Assembly (NCBI RefSeq): GCF_023073915.1
Contig: NZ_JADPKK010000022.1
Coordinates: 1,860,001-1,924,000 of the forward strand
Source of the DNA: Bradyrhizobium sp. 149
GTDB taxonomy: Bacteria > Pseudomonadota > Alphaproteobacteria > Rhizobiales > Xanthobacteraceae
Length of the DNA: 64,000 nucleotides
Reading direction: 5' to 3'
The notes under the pieces are model-generated. The model was not told where the DNA came from and ran no database searches. It was given only the letters and a program-made list of their open reading frames with translations. Both the position numbers and the translations under genes were made by a program. Positions 25,676 through 33,551 of this stretch are shown here, piece by piece; positions within the stretch are counted from its first letter, which is position 1; each line of letters opens with the position of its first letter.

Positions 25676-26407
25676 CTACGAAGTCTTCATCGTGTGGATG
25701 CCGCATTCCGTCTTGGCCCGGCCGCGCCAGCGACCGGCACGCTCATCCTCGCCTTCGGCCGTTCTGCTCGTGCAAGGCATACACCCAACCGACAGGAAAC
25801 CGGACTGGACCAGGGGATGACGCGGCAATTTGGCGCGGGCGAAAATGGCCTCGAGTTCCTCGCGCGAGACATTGGCGAAGGGATTGAACTTCAATCGCGC
25901 GCCATCGTCCTCGACCACCGGAATGTCGGCGCGCGAGCTGCCCTGGAAGCGCTTGCGGCCGTTAAGCCATGCATCGAACGGCTTCAGCGCCCGGGCCAGC
26001 GGCTCGACCTTGCGGATACGGCAGCAGGCGTCGGGATCGGAAAACCAGAGGTCGCGGTCGGGATCTTCGCGCGACAGCGTCTCCTCCGCGGGCCTGATCG
26101 AGCGGACGTCCTTCAGGCCCAGCGTCGCGATCAGCGTGTCGCGATAGGCGAGCGTCTCCTCGAACAGCCAGCCGGTGTCGAGGAAGATCACGGGGATCGC
26201 CGGATCGACGTCGGCCATGACCTTCAGCAGCGTCGCCGATTCCGTGCCAAAGGACGACACCAGCGCAAGCTTGTCGCGTCCGACCGTCTTCAGCGCCGCG
26301 GCGATGATTTCGGCGGGCGAAGCATCGCGCAAGGCACAATCGAGCTCCTCCGCTGAGGGCAGCGCAGAGACGGAGATTGACGAAACTGGTGGCGCGATTG
26401 CGTTCAC
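25676..26407 (-). CDS. cysH: Adenylyl-sulfate (APS/PAPS) reductase, iron-sulfur type
   Basis: This 243-residue PP-loop reductase has SSFGTESATLLK, IFLDTGWLFEET, the cysteine pair DACCRIRKVEPL, CMPC near the C terminus and the catalytic ECGIH. The CC...CxxC set ligates a 4Fe-4S cluster, which marks the bacterial APS-reducing class. However, cysNC nearby also encodes APS kinase, so PAPS may be used too. It makes sulfite for CysI. Its start overlaps the DUF934 stop by 4 bp (ATGA), indicating coupling. Confidence 0.93.
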   Translation of the reverse strand: MNAIAPPVSSISVSALPSAEELDCALRDASPAEIIAAALKTVGRDKLALVSSFGTESATLLKVMADVDPAIPVIFLDTGWLFEETLAYRDTLIATLGLKDVRSIRPAEETLSREDPDRDLWFSDPDACCRIRKVEPLARALKPFDAWLNGRKRFQGSSRADIPVVEDDGARLKFNPFANVSREELEAIFARAKLPRHPLVQSGFLSVGCMPCTSRTAEGEDERAGRWRGRAKTECGIHTMKTS

Positions 26408-26919
26408 GTGCCGACACCCTCGGAGTGACGCAGCTGCATGCGCCGGTGCAGCGCCGTGATGCGGCCGTCGCCGGTGGGCTGGTAGAATACCGAGTAGCGC
26501 TTCGCGGTCTGCATGAAGGCTTCCGCGTCGGCCTGCTTCTTGACGTCGAAGGAATCGAAGCCGGCGCGCAGCATGAACACGAACTGGTCCCGCAGGATCT
26601 GCCCCGTCGCACGCAATTCGCCTCGGTAATTGTAACGCTCGCGCAGCAGCCGCGCCTGGCTGTAGGCGCGTCCGTCGCGGAAGGTCGGGAACACCAGCGC
26701 GACGACGGCGATCTTGCCGAGATAAGGCACCAGCTCGGCGATGTCGCGATTGTTCGGCCAGATCACGCCGACCTTGCCGGCCCGCTTGAGCAACGCATCC
26801 GCCTCGCCGACGAAGCGTTCGGCCGGCACCAGGATGTCGCCGCCCTCGGGCAGCGGCGTGTCCACGGCAAGCTTGACGAAGCTGTCGTCGGCGATCTTTC
26901 CGCCATTAACGAGTGGCAT
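26404..26919 (-). CDS. DUF934 domain-containing protein, sulfite reductase accessory
   Basis: This 171-residue soluble protein has VIWPNNRDIAELVPYLGKIA, FPTFRDGRAYSQARLLRERY, GELRATGQILRDQFVFMLRA and GFDSFDV, the DUF934 signature. The family nearly always lies beside nitrite/sulfite reductase hemoprotein and cysH in proteobacteria, but its biochemical function is not established. Its start has AAGGAG eight bases upstream and overlaps the cysI stop by 14 bp; it also overlaps cysH. An electron-transfer or assembly role is a guess. Confidence 0.9.
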   Translation of the reverse strand: MPLVNGGKIADDSFVKLAVDTPLPEGGDILVPAERFVGEADALLKRAGKVGVIWPNNRDIAELVPYLGKIAVVALVFPTFRDGRAYSQARLLRERYNYRGELRATGQILRDQFVFMLRAGFDSFDVKKQADAEAFMQTAKRYSVFYQPTGDGRITALHRRMQLRHSEGVGT

Positions 26920-28561
26920 AGACGCGCTCCTTGAAGGGTTCGACACCGAGGCGTTTTACGGTGTCCATGAACAGCTCTTCCGGCCGCTCGCGCAGCGCCA
27001 GATAGGCTTCCACGATGTCCTCGACGACGTCGGCGACCTCGTCGAACTTGACGCCGGGGCCGATCAGATTGCCGAGTGCGGCACTCTCGTCGGCGCGGCC
27101 GCCGATGGTGATCTGGTAGACCTCCTCGCCGTTCTTCTCGACGCCGAGAATGCCGATATGGCCGACATGATGATGGCCGCAGGCATTGATGCAGCCGGAA
27201 ATGTTGATGTGGAGACGGCCGATCAGATTGGCGAGCTCGTGATTGGCGAAGCGCCGCGTCAACTCCTGAGCGATCGGGATCGAGCGCGCATTGGCCAGCG
27301 AGCAATAGTCGAGACCCGGGCAGGCGATGATGTCGGTGATCAGATTGACGTTCGGCGTCGCCAGCCCGAGCTTGTCGAGCGCCTTCCACAGCGCCGGCAG
27401 GTCGCGCTTGGCGACGTGCGGCAAAGCGAGGTTCTGCTCGTGACCGACGCGGATCTCACCGAAGGAATATCTGTCGGCGAGATCGGCGAGCGCGTCCATC
27501 TGCTCGGCGGTGGCATCGCCCGGAGGCGCGCCGATCGGCTTCAGCGAGATCGTGACGATGGAATAGCCCTGAACCTTGTGCGGGGCCACCGAGTTCTTGC
27601 GCCACGCCTCGAAATCCGGATCGGCTGCGGCCTGGCGCAGCTCGTCCGGCATGTGCGGCAGCTTCTCGTAGGAAGGATAGGCGAAGCGCGAGCGGATGTC
27701 CTCGATCACCTCGTCGTCGATCTGGAGCGAGGAGTTGCGGATGTACCCCCACTCCTCCTCGACCTCGCGCGAGAACTTCTCGATGCCAAGCTCGTGCACC
27801 AGGATCTTGATGCGCGCTTTGTAGATATTGTCGCGGCGGCCGTACTGGTTGTAGACCCGCAGGATCGCCTCGATATAGCTGAGGATGTCGCGGCCATGGC
27901 AGAAATGCTTGATGGTCTTGCCGATGAACGGCGTGCGTCCGAGTCCGCCGCCGACCAGCACCTCGAAGCCGGTCTCGCCCTTCTCGTTCTTGATCAGCTT
28001 CAGCCCGATGTCGTGGATCTTGATCGCGGCGCGGTCATGGTCTGCCGCGGTGATCGCGATCTTGAACTTGCGCGGCAGGAACGAGAATTCCGGATGCAGC
28101 GTGGTGTGCTGGCGGATCAGCTCCGACCAGATGCGGGGATCCTCGATCTCGCCGGGCGCGACGCCGGCCCACTGGTCCGAGGTGACGTTGCGCATGTTGT
28201 TGCCGGAGGTCTGCATCGCATGGATGCCGACCTCGGCGAGATCGGCCAGCGCATCCGGCAATTCGGCAAGCTTGATCCAGTTGAACTGGATGTTCTGCCG
28301 CGTCGTGAAATGGCCGTAGCCGCGGTCATATTTGCGCGCGACGTGGGCGAGCGCCCGCAACTGGTTCGATGCCAGCGTCCCGTAGGGGATCGCGACGCGG
28401 AACATGTAGGCGTGCAGTTGCAGATAGACGCCGTTCTGAAGCCGCAGGATCTTGAACTCGTCCTCGGTGAGCTCGCCGGAGAGGCGGCGCTTCACCTGGT
28501 CGCGGAACTCCGAGACGCGCTCGTTGACGAGCGTGCGGTCGATTTCGTCGTAAGCATACAT
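26906..28561 (-). CDS. cysI: Nitrite/sulfite reductase hemoprotein (assimilatory sulfite reductase)
   Basis: This 551-residue siroheme enzyme has two ferredoxin-like half domains and the cluster-siroheme ligands CPGLDYC (about 413) and CINACGHHH (about 455). Early GHFTTRQNIQFNW and TSGNNMRNVT are siroheme-binding signatures. It reduces sulfite to sulfide with six electrons. Neither a CysJ flavoprotein nor ferredoxin reductase is encoded nearby, so ferredoxin is the likely donor. Genomic context (cysG, cysH) points to sulfite rather than nitrite. Confidence 0.92.
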   Translation of the reverse strand: MYAYDEIDRTLVNERVSEFRDQVKRRLSGELTEDEFKILRLQNGVYLQLHAYMFRVAIPYGTLASNQLRALAHVARKYDRGYGHFTTRQNIQFNWIKLAELPDALADLAEVGIHAMQTSGNNMRNVTSDQWAGVAPGEIEDPRIWSELIRQHTTLHPEFSFLPRKFKIAITAADHDRAAIKIHDIGLKLIKNEKGETGFEVLVGGGLGRTPFIGKTIKHFCHGRDILSYIEAILRVYNQYGRRDNIYKARIKILVHELGIEKFSREVEEEWGYIRNSSLQIDDEVIEDIRSRFAYPSYEKLPHMPDELRQAAADPDFEAWRKNSVAPHKVQGYSIVTISLKPIGAPPGDATAEQMDALADLADRYSFGEIRVGHEQNLALPHVAKRDLPALWKALDKLGLATPNVNLITDIIACPGLDYCSLANARSIPIAQELTRRFANHELANLIGRLHINISGCINACGHHHVGHIGILGVEKNGEEVYQITIGGRADESAALGNLIGPGVKFDEVADVVEDIVEAYLALRERPEELFMDTVKRLGVEPFKERVYATR

Positions 28562-28572
28562 GAGAGAACGCC

Positions 28573-28890
28573 TTAAGCCTGGACCGGCTGTCCGATGGTC
28601 ACGCCGGTGCGGCGGATCTGTTCGCGCAGATTGCCGGGTTCGATCTTGCCGTCCGCACCGACCTGTACCGGCGCGATATAGGGACCGATCGCGCCGACGT
28701 CATCGGCAACGGACTCCGCAAGCAACGCTTTCGCCTCGTCGGAGTTGCGCACGATTGCGGCTTCCGACAGGTCCGCGGACCAGCTCTTGGCGGCGGTGCG
28801 GTAAACCACGATACCGTCCCAGGTGCGGTTGGCGGTCACCACCGAGGGGCCGGCGATCTTGATCTTCTTCTGTTCAAGCGGGGAGGTCAT
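28573..28890 (-). CDS. DUF2849 domain-containing protein
   Basis: This 105-residue protein reads VTANRTWDGIVVYRTAAKSW, then ADLSEAAIVRNSDEAKALLA and IGPYIAPVQVG, the DUF2849 pattern. The family is restricted to alphaproteobacteria and, as here, sits between cysG and cysI. Its start codon overlaps the cysG stop (ATGA) and its stop is 11 bp before cysI, so it is co-expressed with the sulfite reductase. No catalytic motif is visible; function unknown. Confidence 0.88.
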   Translation of the reverse strand: MTSPLEQKKIKIAGPSVVTANRTWDGIVVYRTAAKSWSADLSEAAIVRNSDEAKALLAESVADDVGAIGPYIAPVQVGADGKIEPGNLREQIRRTGVTIGQPVQA

Positions 28891-30311
28891 TCGGCTGCAT
28901 CCAATAGGTCAGAGATGATTTGTTTTGGGGTTTGGCGGCGAAGCGATCCGGCGTGCCGGACCACATCGCCGATGATGAGAATGGCAGGACCGCCATTTGT
29001 CCGTCGCACCAGTTCGGGCAGATCGCGCAGCGTGCCGATCGCGCCTTGTGCATCGGGACGCGTGACGCGAGCAAACACGCCAACCGGCGTCTCCGGCGAA
29101 CGGCCGGCGGCAAAGAGGCCGGCGCGTATGGCCGGCGCCGCAGTCATGCCCATGTAGACCACGACGGTCATTTTGGTGTCGGTCAGCGTCGACCAGTCCA
29201 CGACTTCCGCGTCGCGCGCCTTGTGCGCGGTGAGGAAGGTGATGCGGGTCGCTTCATGACGGTAGGTAAGCGGCACCTCGAAATCGGCGGCACCGCCCAG
29301 CCCTGCGGTGATGCCGGGAATGATCGAATAGGCGACGCCGGCGGCGCGCAGGGCTTCGACTTCTTCGCCGCCGCGGCCGAACACGAAGGGATCGCCGCCC
29401 TTCAGCCGCACCACGCGCTGGCCCGATTGCGCGGCCTCGATCATGCGCTGGTTGATCGCGTCCTGTCCGATGCCGGGCTTGCCGACGCGGCGGCCGACCG
29501 CAACCCGCGTGGTGTCACGGCGAATGCGGTCGAGAATTTCAGGCGAGACCAACTCGTCATGGAAGACGATATCGGCGTCCTGGAGCGCGCGCAGCGCCTT
29601 GATGGTGAGCAAGTCCGGATCGCCCGGACCGGCGCCGACCAGCGCGACCGAGCCTTCCGGCTTGTCGGCCCGTGCGAACGCGGATGGATCGGACATCGCC
29701 TTGAGCGCCGCGTCCGCCTCGCCTTTGCGGCCGGCCAGAACGGCGGCACCGATCGGGCCGTCGATGACGCGCTCCCAGAAGCGGCGGCGCAGCGGAAAAT
29801 CGGCAATACGTTCGTTGATGGATTTGCGGAAGCCGCCGATGAACTCGGCGAGCTCGCCGATGCGCGCCGGCAGCAGCGCCTCGATCTTCTCGCGCACGCG
29901 CCGCGCCACCACCGGCGACGTGCCGCCAGTGCCGACAGCGACCACGACATCGCCGCGATCGACGATCGCCGGGAAGATGAAGCTCGAATGCTCAAGATCG
30001 TCCATGACGTTGACGGGCAGGCCGAGCGCCTTGGCGCGGCCCGACATCGCCACGCCGACATCGCCGGCGCCGGCGCAAACGATGGCGATGATTCCTGAGA
30101 GATCGGCGCTCAGCGGATCGCCGGTGGTGATGTCGATGCGCGCCGCGTCCTCGGAGCTTAGACCCAGGTCCTGATTGCCGTCGATCGCATGCACGCGAAT
30201 GCGCGCACCGGCGGCGGCGAGCACGCGCAGCTTGGCGCGCAAAAGCTCACCCGCACCGATGAGGACCACCGGACCGGCCTTGAGATCGAGGAACACCGGC
30301 AAGAACCGCAT
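28887..30311 (-). CDS. cysG: Siroheme synthase (fused dehydrogenase/ferrochelatase and uroporphyrinogen-III methyltransferase)
   Basis: This 474-residue protein fuses a Met8-like N-terminal part (LIGAGELLRAKLRVLAAAGA; TGGTSPVVARRVREKIEALL) to a C-terminal SUMT methyltransferase (about 215-460) with GAGPGDPDLLTIKALRALQD and VRLKGGDPFVFGRGGEE. It converts uroporphyrinogen III to siroheme for CysI. It is the first gene of the cys operon and diverges from cysD across a 143-bp regulatory gap. Full length, no defects seen. Confidence 0.94.
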   Translation of the reverse strand: MRFLPVFLDLKAGPVVLIGAGELLRAKLRVLAAAGARIRVHAIDGNQDLGLSSEDAARIDITTGDPLSADLSGIIAIVCAGAGDVGVAMSGRAKALGLPVNVMDDLEHSSFIFPAIVDRGDVVVAVGTGGTSPVVARRVREKIEALLPARIGELAEFIGGFRKSINERIADFPLRRRFWERVIDGPIGAAVLAGRKGEADAALKAMSDPSAFARADKPEGSVALVGAGPGDPDLLTIKALRALQDADIVFHDELVSPEILDRIRRDTTRVAVGRRVGKPGIGQDAINQRMIEAAQSGQRVVRLKGGDPFVFGRGGEEVEALRAAGVAYSIIPGITAGLGGAADFEVPLTYRHEATRITFLTAHKARDAEVVDWSTLTDTKMTVVVYMGMTAAPAIRAGLFAAGRSPETPVGVFARVTRPDAQGAIGTLRDLPELVRRTNGGPAILIIGDVVRHAGSLRRQTPKQIISDLLDAAE

Positions 30312-30377
30312 ACGATACTCGCTTCCCCTACATCCGGGGTTGACTGGAATTATTTTCTATATATGTGTCGTTTCGAG

Positions 30378-30412
30378 CGCGCAAAGAGAAAATTTCTTCT
30401 TCTCTTTCGCGC
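30378..30412. promoter_or_regulatory. Imperfect dyad in the cysG-cysD divergent promoter
   Basis: cgcgcaaagagaa is followed nine bases later by ttctctttcgcgc, giving arms of 12-13 bases with one bulged base, in an AT-rich 143-bp gap between divergent cys genes. The position suits a shared regulator of sulfur assimilation (for example a LysR-type CysB analogue) or a leader hairpin of cysD. No factor is assigned. Confidence 0.4.
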
Positions 30413-30454
30413 CGCAACTATAGAATTTTCGCCTCCAAACGCAAAGTGGCAGAG

Positions 30455-31351
30455 ATGCATCTTCTCAAGGACGATTCCGCAGCCAATGGGCTGAGCAGCT
30501 CCGCTCTCGTCGAGCGCGTGCCTGCGCAAGAATTTTCTGCCGACCTTGCCCCGAGCATGGATCATCTCGACCAGCTCGAAGCCCAGAGCATCTATATCTT
30601 CCGCGAGGCCTTCGGCCGCCTCAAGAAGATTGCCCTTCTGTGGTCGCTCGGCAAGGACTCCAACGTCATGATCTGGCTGGCGCGCAAAGCCTTCTTCGGC
30701 CGCCTGCCGTTCCCCGCCCTCCATGTCGACACCGGCAAGAAGTTTCCGGAGATGTATCGCTTCCGCGATCACTACGGCAAGGAGTGGGATCTCGATCTGC
30801 GCGTCGAGCCCTGCCCGCCGATCGATGCCGTCGACCCAACGCTGCCGCCCGCCGCCCGTTCCGCCGCGCGCAAGACCGAGGGCCTGAAGATGGCACTCGG
30901 CAAATACGGTTTTGACGGCCTGATTGCCGGCATCCGCCGCGACGAAGAGGCCACGCGCGCCAAGGAGCGCGTGTTCTCGCCGCGCGGCTTGGAGGGCAAT
31001 TGGGACGTGCGCGACCAGCCGCCGGAGTTCTGGGATCATTTCAATGCGTCGCCGCCGCAAGGCGCGCATTTGCGCATCCATCCGATCCTGCATTGGACCG
31101 AGTCCGACATCTGGGCCTACACCAAGCGCGAGAACATTCCGATCATCCCGCTCTATCTGTCGCAAAACGGCAAGCGCTATCGCTCGCTGGGCGATCAGGA
31201 CATCACCAATCCGGTCGCCTCAAACGCCTCGAACATCGACGAGATCCTGATCGAGCTCGAGCAGACCAAGGTGCCGGAACGCTCCGGCCGCGCGCTCGAC
31301 CACGAGACCGAGGACGCTTTCGAGCGCCTGCGTGTCGCCGGCTATCTCTGA
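30455..31351 (+). CDS. cysD: Sulfate adenylyltransferase subunit 2
   Basis: This 298-residue PP-loop ATPase has LWSLGKDSNVMIWLARKAFF (PP-loop SLGKDS), FPALHVDTGKKFPEMYRFRD, GIRRDEEATRAKERVFSPRG and LHWTESDIWAYTKRENIPII, all CysD hallmarks. With CysN it makes APS from ATP and sulfate. The start at atgcatcttctc is preferred over an upstream in-frame ATG at 30365, which lies in the promoter dyad region. The stop is 19 bp before cysNC. Confidence 0.95.
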   Translation: MHLLKDDSAANGLSSSALVERVPAQEFSADLAPSMDHLDQLEAQSIYIFREAFGRLKKIALLWSLGKDSNVMIWLARKAFFGRLPFPALHVDTGKKFPEMYRFRDHYGKEWDLDLRVEPCPPIDAVDPTLPPAARSAARKTEGLKMALGKYGFDGLIAGIRRDEEATRAKERVFSPRGLEGNWDVRDQPPEFWDHFNASPPQGAHLRIHPILHWTESDIWAYTKRENIPIIPLYLSQNGKRYRSLGDQDITNPVASNASNIDEILIELEQTKVPERSGRALDHETEDAFERLRVAGYL

Positions 31352-31370
31352 TCAAGGACGCGAGCGTCGT

Positions 31371-33287
31371 ATGAACATGATCGTCACCCCCGCATCGCCC
31401 GCCACTCCGAACGGCACGACGCGACCACAGGTCCGCATCGTCATCGTCGGCCATGTCGACCACGGCAAGTCGACGCTGGTCGGCCGCCTCCTGCACGAGA
31501 CCGGCAGCCTGCCCGACGGCAAGCTCGAAATGCTCAAGGCCGTCAGCGCGCGGCGCGGCATGCCGTTCGAATGGTCTTTCCTGCTCGACGCGCTCCAGAC
31601 CGAGCGCGACCAGGGCATCACCATCGACACCACGCAAATCCGCTTCCGCACCAATTCGCGCGATATCGTGCTGATCGACGCGCCCGGCCACGCCGAATTC
31701 CTGCGCAACATGATCACCGGCGCCTCCCAGGCCGACGGCGCGGTGCTGATCATCGACGCGCTCGAAGGCGTGCGCGATCAGACCCGGCGGCACGGCTATC
31801 TCCTGCATCTGCTCGGCGTGAAGCAGGTCGCGGTTGTCGTCAACAAGATGGACCGCGTCGACTTCTCCGCCGAACGCTTCAATGAAATCAGCGACGAGAT
31901 CTCGGCGCATCTGCAGGGCCTCGGCGTGAAGCCCACGGCCGTGATCCCGATTTCCGCCCGCGACGGCGACGGCGTCGCCGAGCGCACCGACCGCATCGGC
32001 TGGTACAAGGGCCCCACCGTGGTCGAGGCGCTTGACAGGCTCGAGCCGGCGCGGCCGCTGGAAGCGCTGGCGCTGCGCCTGCCGGTGCAGGCGATCTACA
32101 AATTCGACGACCGCCGCATCGTTGCAGGCCGCATCGAATCCGGCAGCCTGGTTGCCGGCGACGAGATCGTGATCATGCCGGCCGGCAAGATCGCAAAGAT
32201 CAAGACGGTCGAGAGCTGGCCGGTGACGCCGGTCGCGGGCCGACAGGGCGCGGGCCGCTCGGTCGGCATCACGCTCGACCGCGAGCTGTTCGTCGAGCGC
32301 GGCGACATCATCGCGCATACGACCAGCGCGCCGCGCGAGACGCGGCGGCTGCGCGCGCGGATCTTCTGGCTGCACGACAAGCCGCTGGCCAAGGGCGACC
32401 AGCTCCTGGTTCGCTGCGGACCGAAGGAAAGCCGTGCCACGGTCGTCGCGATCGAGAAGGCGGTCGATCCCGGCGAGCTGTCGAGCGTCGAGAACAAGGC
32501 GATCGGCCGCAATCATGTCGGCGAGATCGACATCTCTCTTTCCAATTCCATTGCCACCGATCCCTACACGGAAAATCCGCGCACCGGGCGTATCGTGATC
32601 GAAGTATCCGGCCGTATCGCCGGCGGCGGTCTCGTGCTGTCAGTCGATGCCGGGCAGCGCGCCCTGCCCGTGGACATCGTGCCGGTGGAATCCGCGCTGC
32701 GGCCCGACGAGCGCTCTGCGCGCTATCAGCACAATGGCGCCGTGGTCTGGCTCACCGGGCTGCCGGCCTCCGGCAAGTCGACGTTGGCCAAGGCGCTGGA
32801 ACGGCGGCTGTTTTCGAATGGCGGCTCGCCGATCCTGCTCGACGGCGACACGCTGCGCGCCGGGCTCAACAGCGATCTCGGATTCTCGACCGCCGATCGC
32901 AGCGAGAACATCCGCCGTCTCGCAGAAGTGGCGACTCATCTCGCCCGCAACGGCCACATTGCCATCGTCGCCGCCGTCTCGCCCGCCCGCGAGGACCGCG
33001 CCACCGCGCGCCGCATCGCCGACACGTCGTTCCGCGAGATTCATGTCGCGACACCGGCCGAGATCTGTGAAGAGCGCGACCCCAAGGGCCACTACAAGAA
33101 GGCTCGCGCCGGCGCGCTTCAATCCTTCACCGGCATCCTCAACGACTACGAGACGCCGCAGGCGGCCGAGCTCGTGATCGACACGTCGAGGCGGACGGTC
33201 GCCGAGGCGGCGGACGAGATCGAACAGATGCTCAAGACAACCGGCGTGCTGTTCGACGAAGTCGTGGACCTCGCCGCGAATATTTGA
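31371..33287 (+). CDS. cysNC: Bifunctional sulfate adenylyltransferase subunit 1 / adenylylsulfate kinase
   Basis: This 638-residue fusion has a translation-factor-like GTPase (GHVDHGKST, DAPGHAEF, VNKMDRVDFS; about 22-440) and a C-terminal APS kinase with P-loop GLPASGKST (about 463) and DGDTLRAGLNSDLGFS. The first half stimulates APS synthesis by GTP hydrolysis; the second phosphorylates APS to PAPS. The same fusion is called NodQ in rhizobial nodulation loci, but the flanking cys genes indicate the housekeeping copy. Confidence 0.95.
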   Translation: MNMIVTPASPATPNGTTRPQVRIVIVGHVDHGKSTLVGRLLHETGSLPDGKLEMLKAVSARRGMPFEWSFLLDALQTERDQGITIDTTQIRFRTNSRDIVLIDAPGHAEFLRNMITGASQADGAVLIIDALEGVRDQTRRHGYLLHLLGVKQVAVVVNKMDRVDFSAERFNEISDEISAHLQGLGVKPTAVIPISARDGDGVAERTDRIGWYKGPTVVEALDRLEPARPLEALALRLPVQAIYKFDDRRIVAGRIESGSLVAGDEIVIMPAGKIAKIKTVESWPVTPVAGRQGAGRSVGITLDRELFVERGDIIAHTTSAPRETRRLRARIFWLHDKPLAKGDQLLVRCGPKESRATVVAIEKAVDPGELSSVENKAIGRNHVGEIDISLSNSIATDPYTENPRTGRIVIEVSGRIAGGGLVLSVDAGQRALPVDIVPVESALRPDERSARYQHNGAVVWLTGLPASGKSTLAKALERRLFSNGGSPILLDGDTLRAGLNSDLGFSTADRSENIRRLAEVATHLARNGHIAIVAAVSPAREDRATARRIADTSFREIHVATPAEICEERDPKGHYKKARAGALQSFTGILNDYETPQAAELVIDTSRRTVAEAADEIEQMLKTTGVLFDEVVDLAANI

Positions 33288-33310
33288 GGACAATGCATCC
33301 GCGCATGCGG

Positions 33311-33345
33311 TGCGTTCCCTCCCCACTTGTGGGGGAGGGAGCGCA
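33311..33345. repeat. Short palindrome (ttccctcccc-gggggaggga)
   Basis: Inverted arms tgcgttccctcccc and gggggagggagcgca surround acttgt just after cysNC. This is a common Bradyrhizobium intergenic palindrome and may end the cysDNC transcript. The following 200 bp up to glcB contain a second GC-rich stem region near 33420-33475 (gggggcc/ggcccc and ggggc/accccg) of unknown meaning. Confidence 0.65.
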
Positions 33346-33551
33346 CTTGTGCCCGTGGCGCGGGACCAGGCTCAAACGTTTGTAAACGAGCCCACCCCGC
33401 CTCGCCTTGACATTTTGACAGGCCTCGGGGGCCTTCTCACGGCCCCGATTTTGGGGCTAATAAGACCCCGAAAGCCGCTCCTTGGAGCGCATTTTGCTGC
33501 TGTCGGATCAAAAGCAGCCAAAAACAGCCATTTCCAACGAGAAAGCCCATC

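Noticed and set aside
26906..28561. Assimilatory or dissimilatory nitrite reductase
   Set aside because: The siroheme family is shared, but cysG, cysH, DUF934 and DUF2849 neighbours point to sulfite.
31371..33287. Nodulation gene nodQ
   Set aside because: The fusion architecture is the same, but no nod genes or nod boxes are nearby and the full housekeeping cys locus adjoins.
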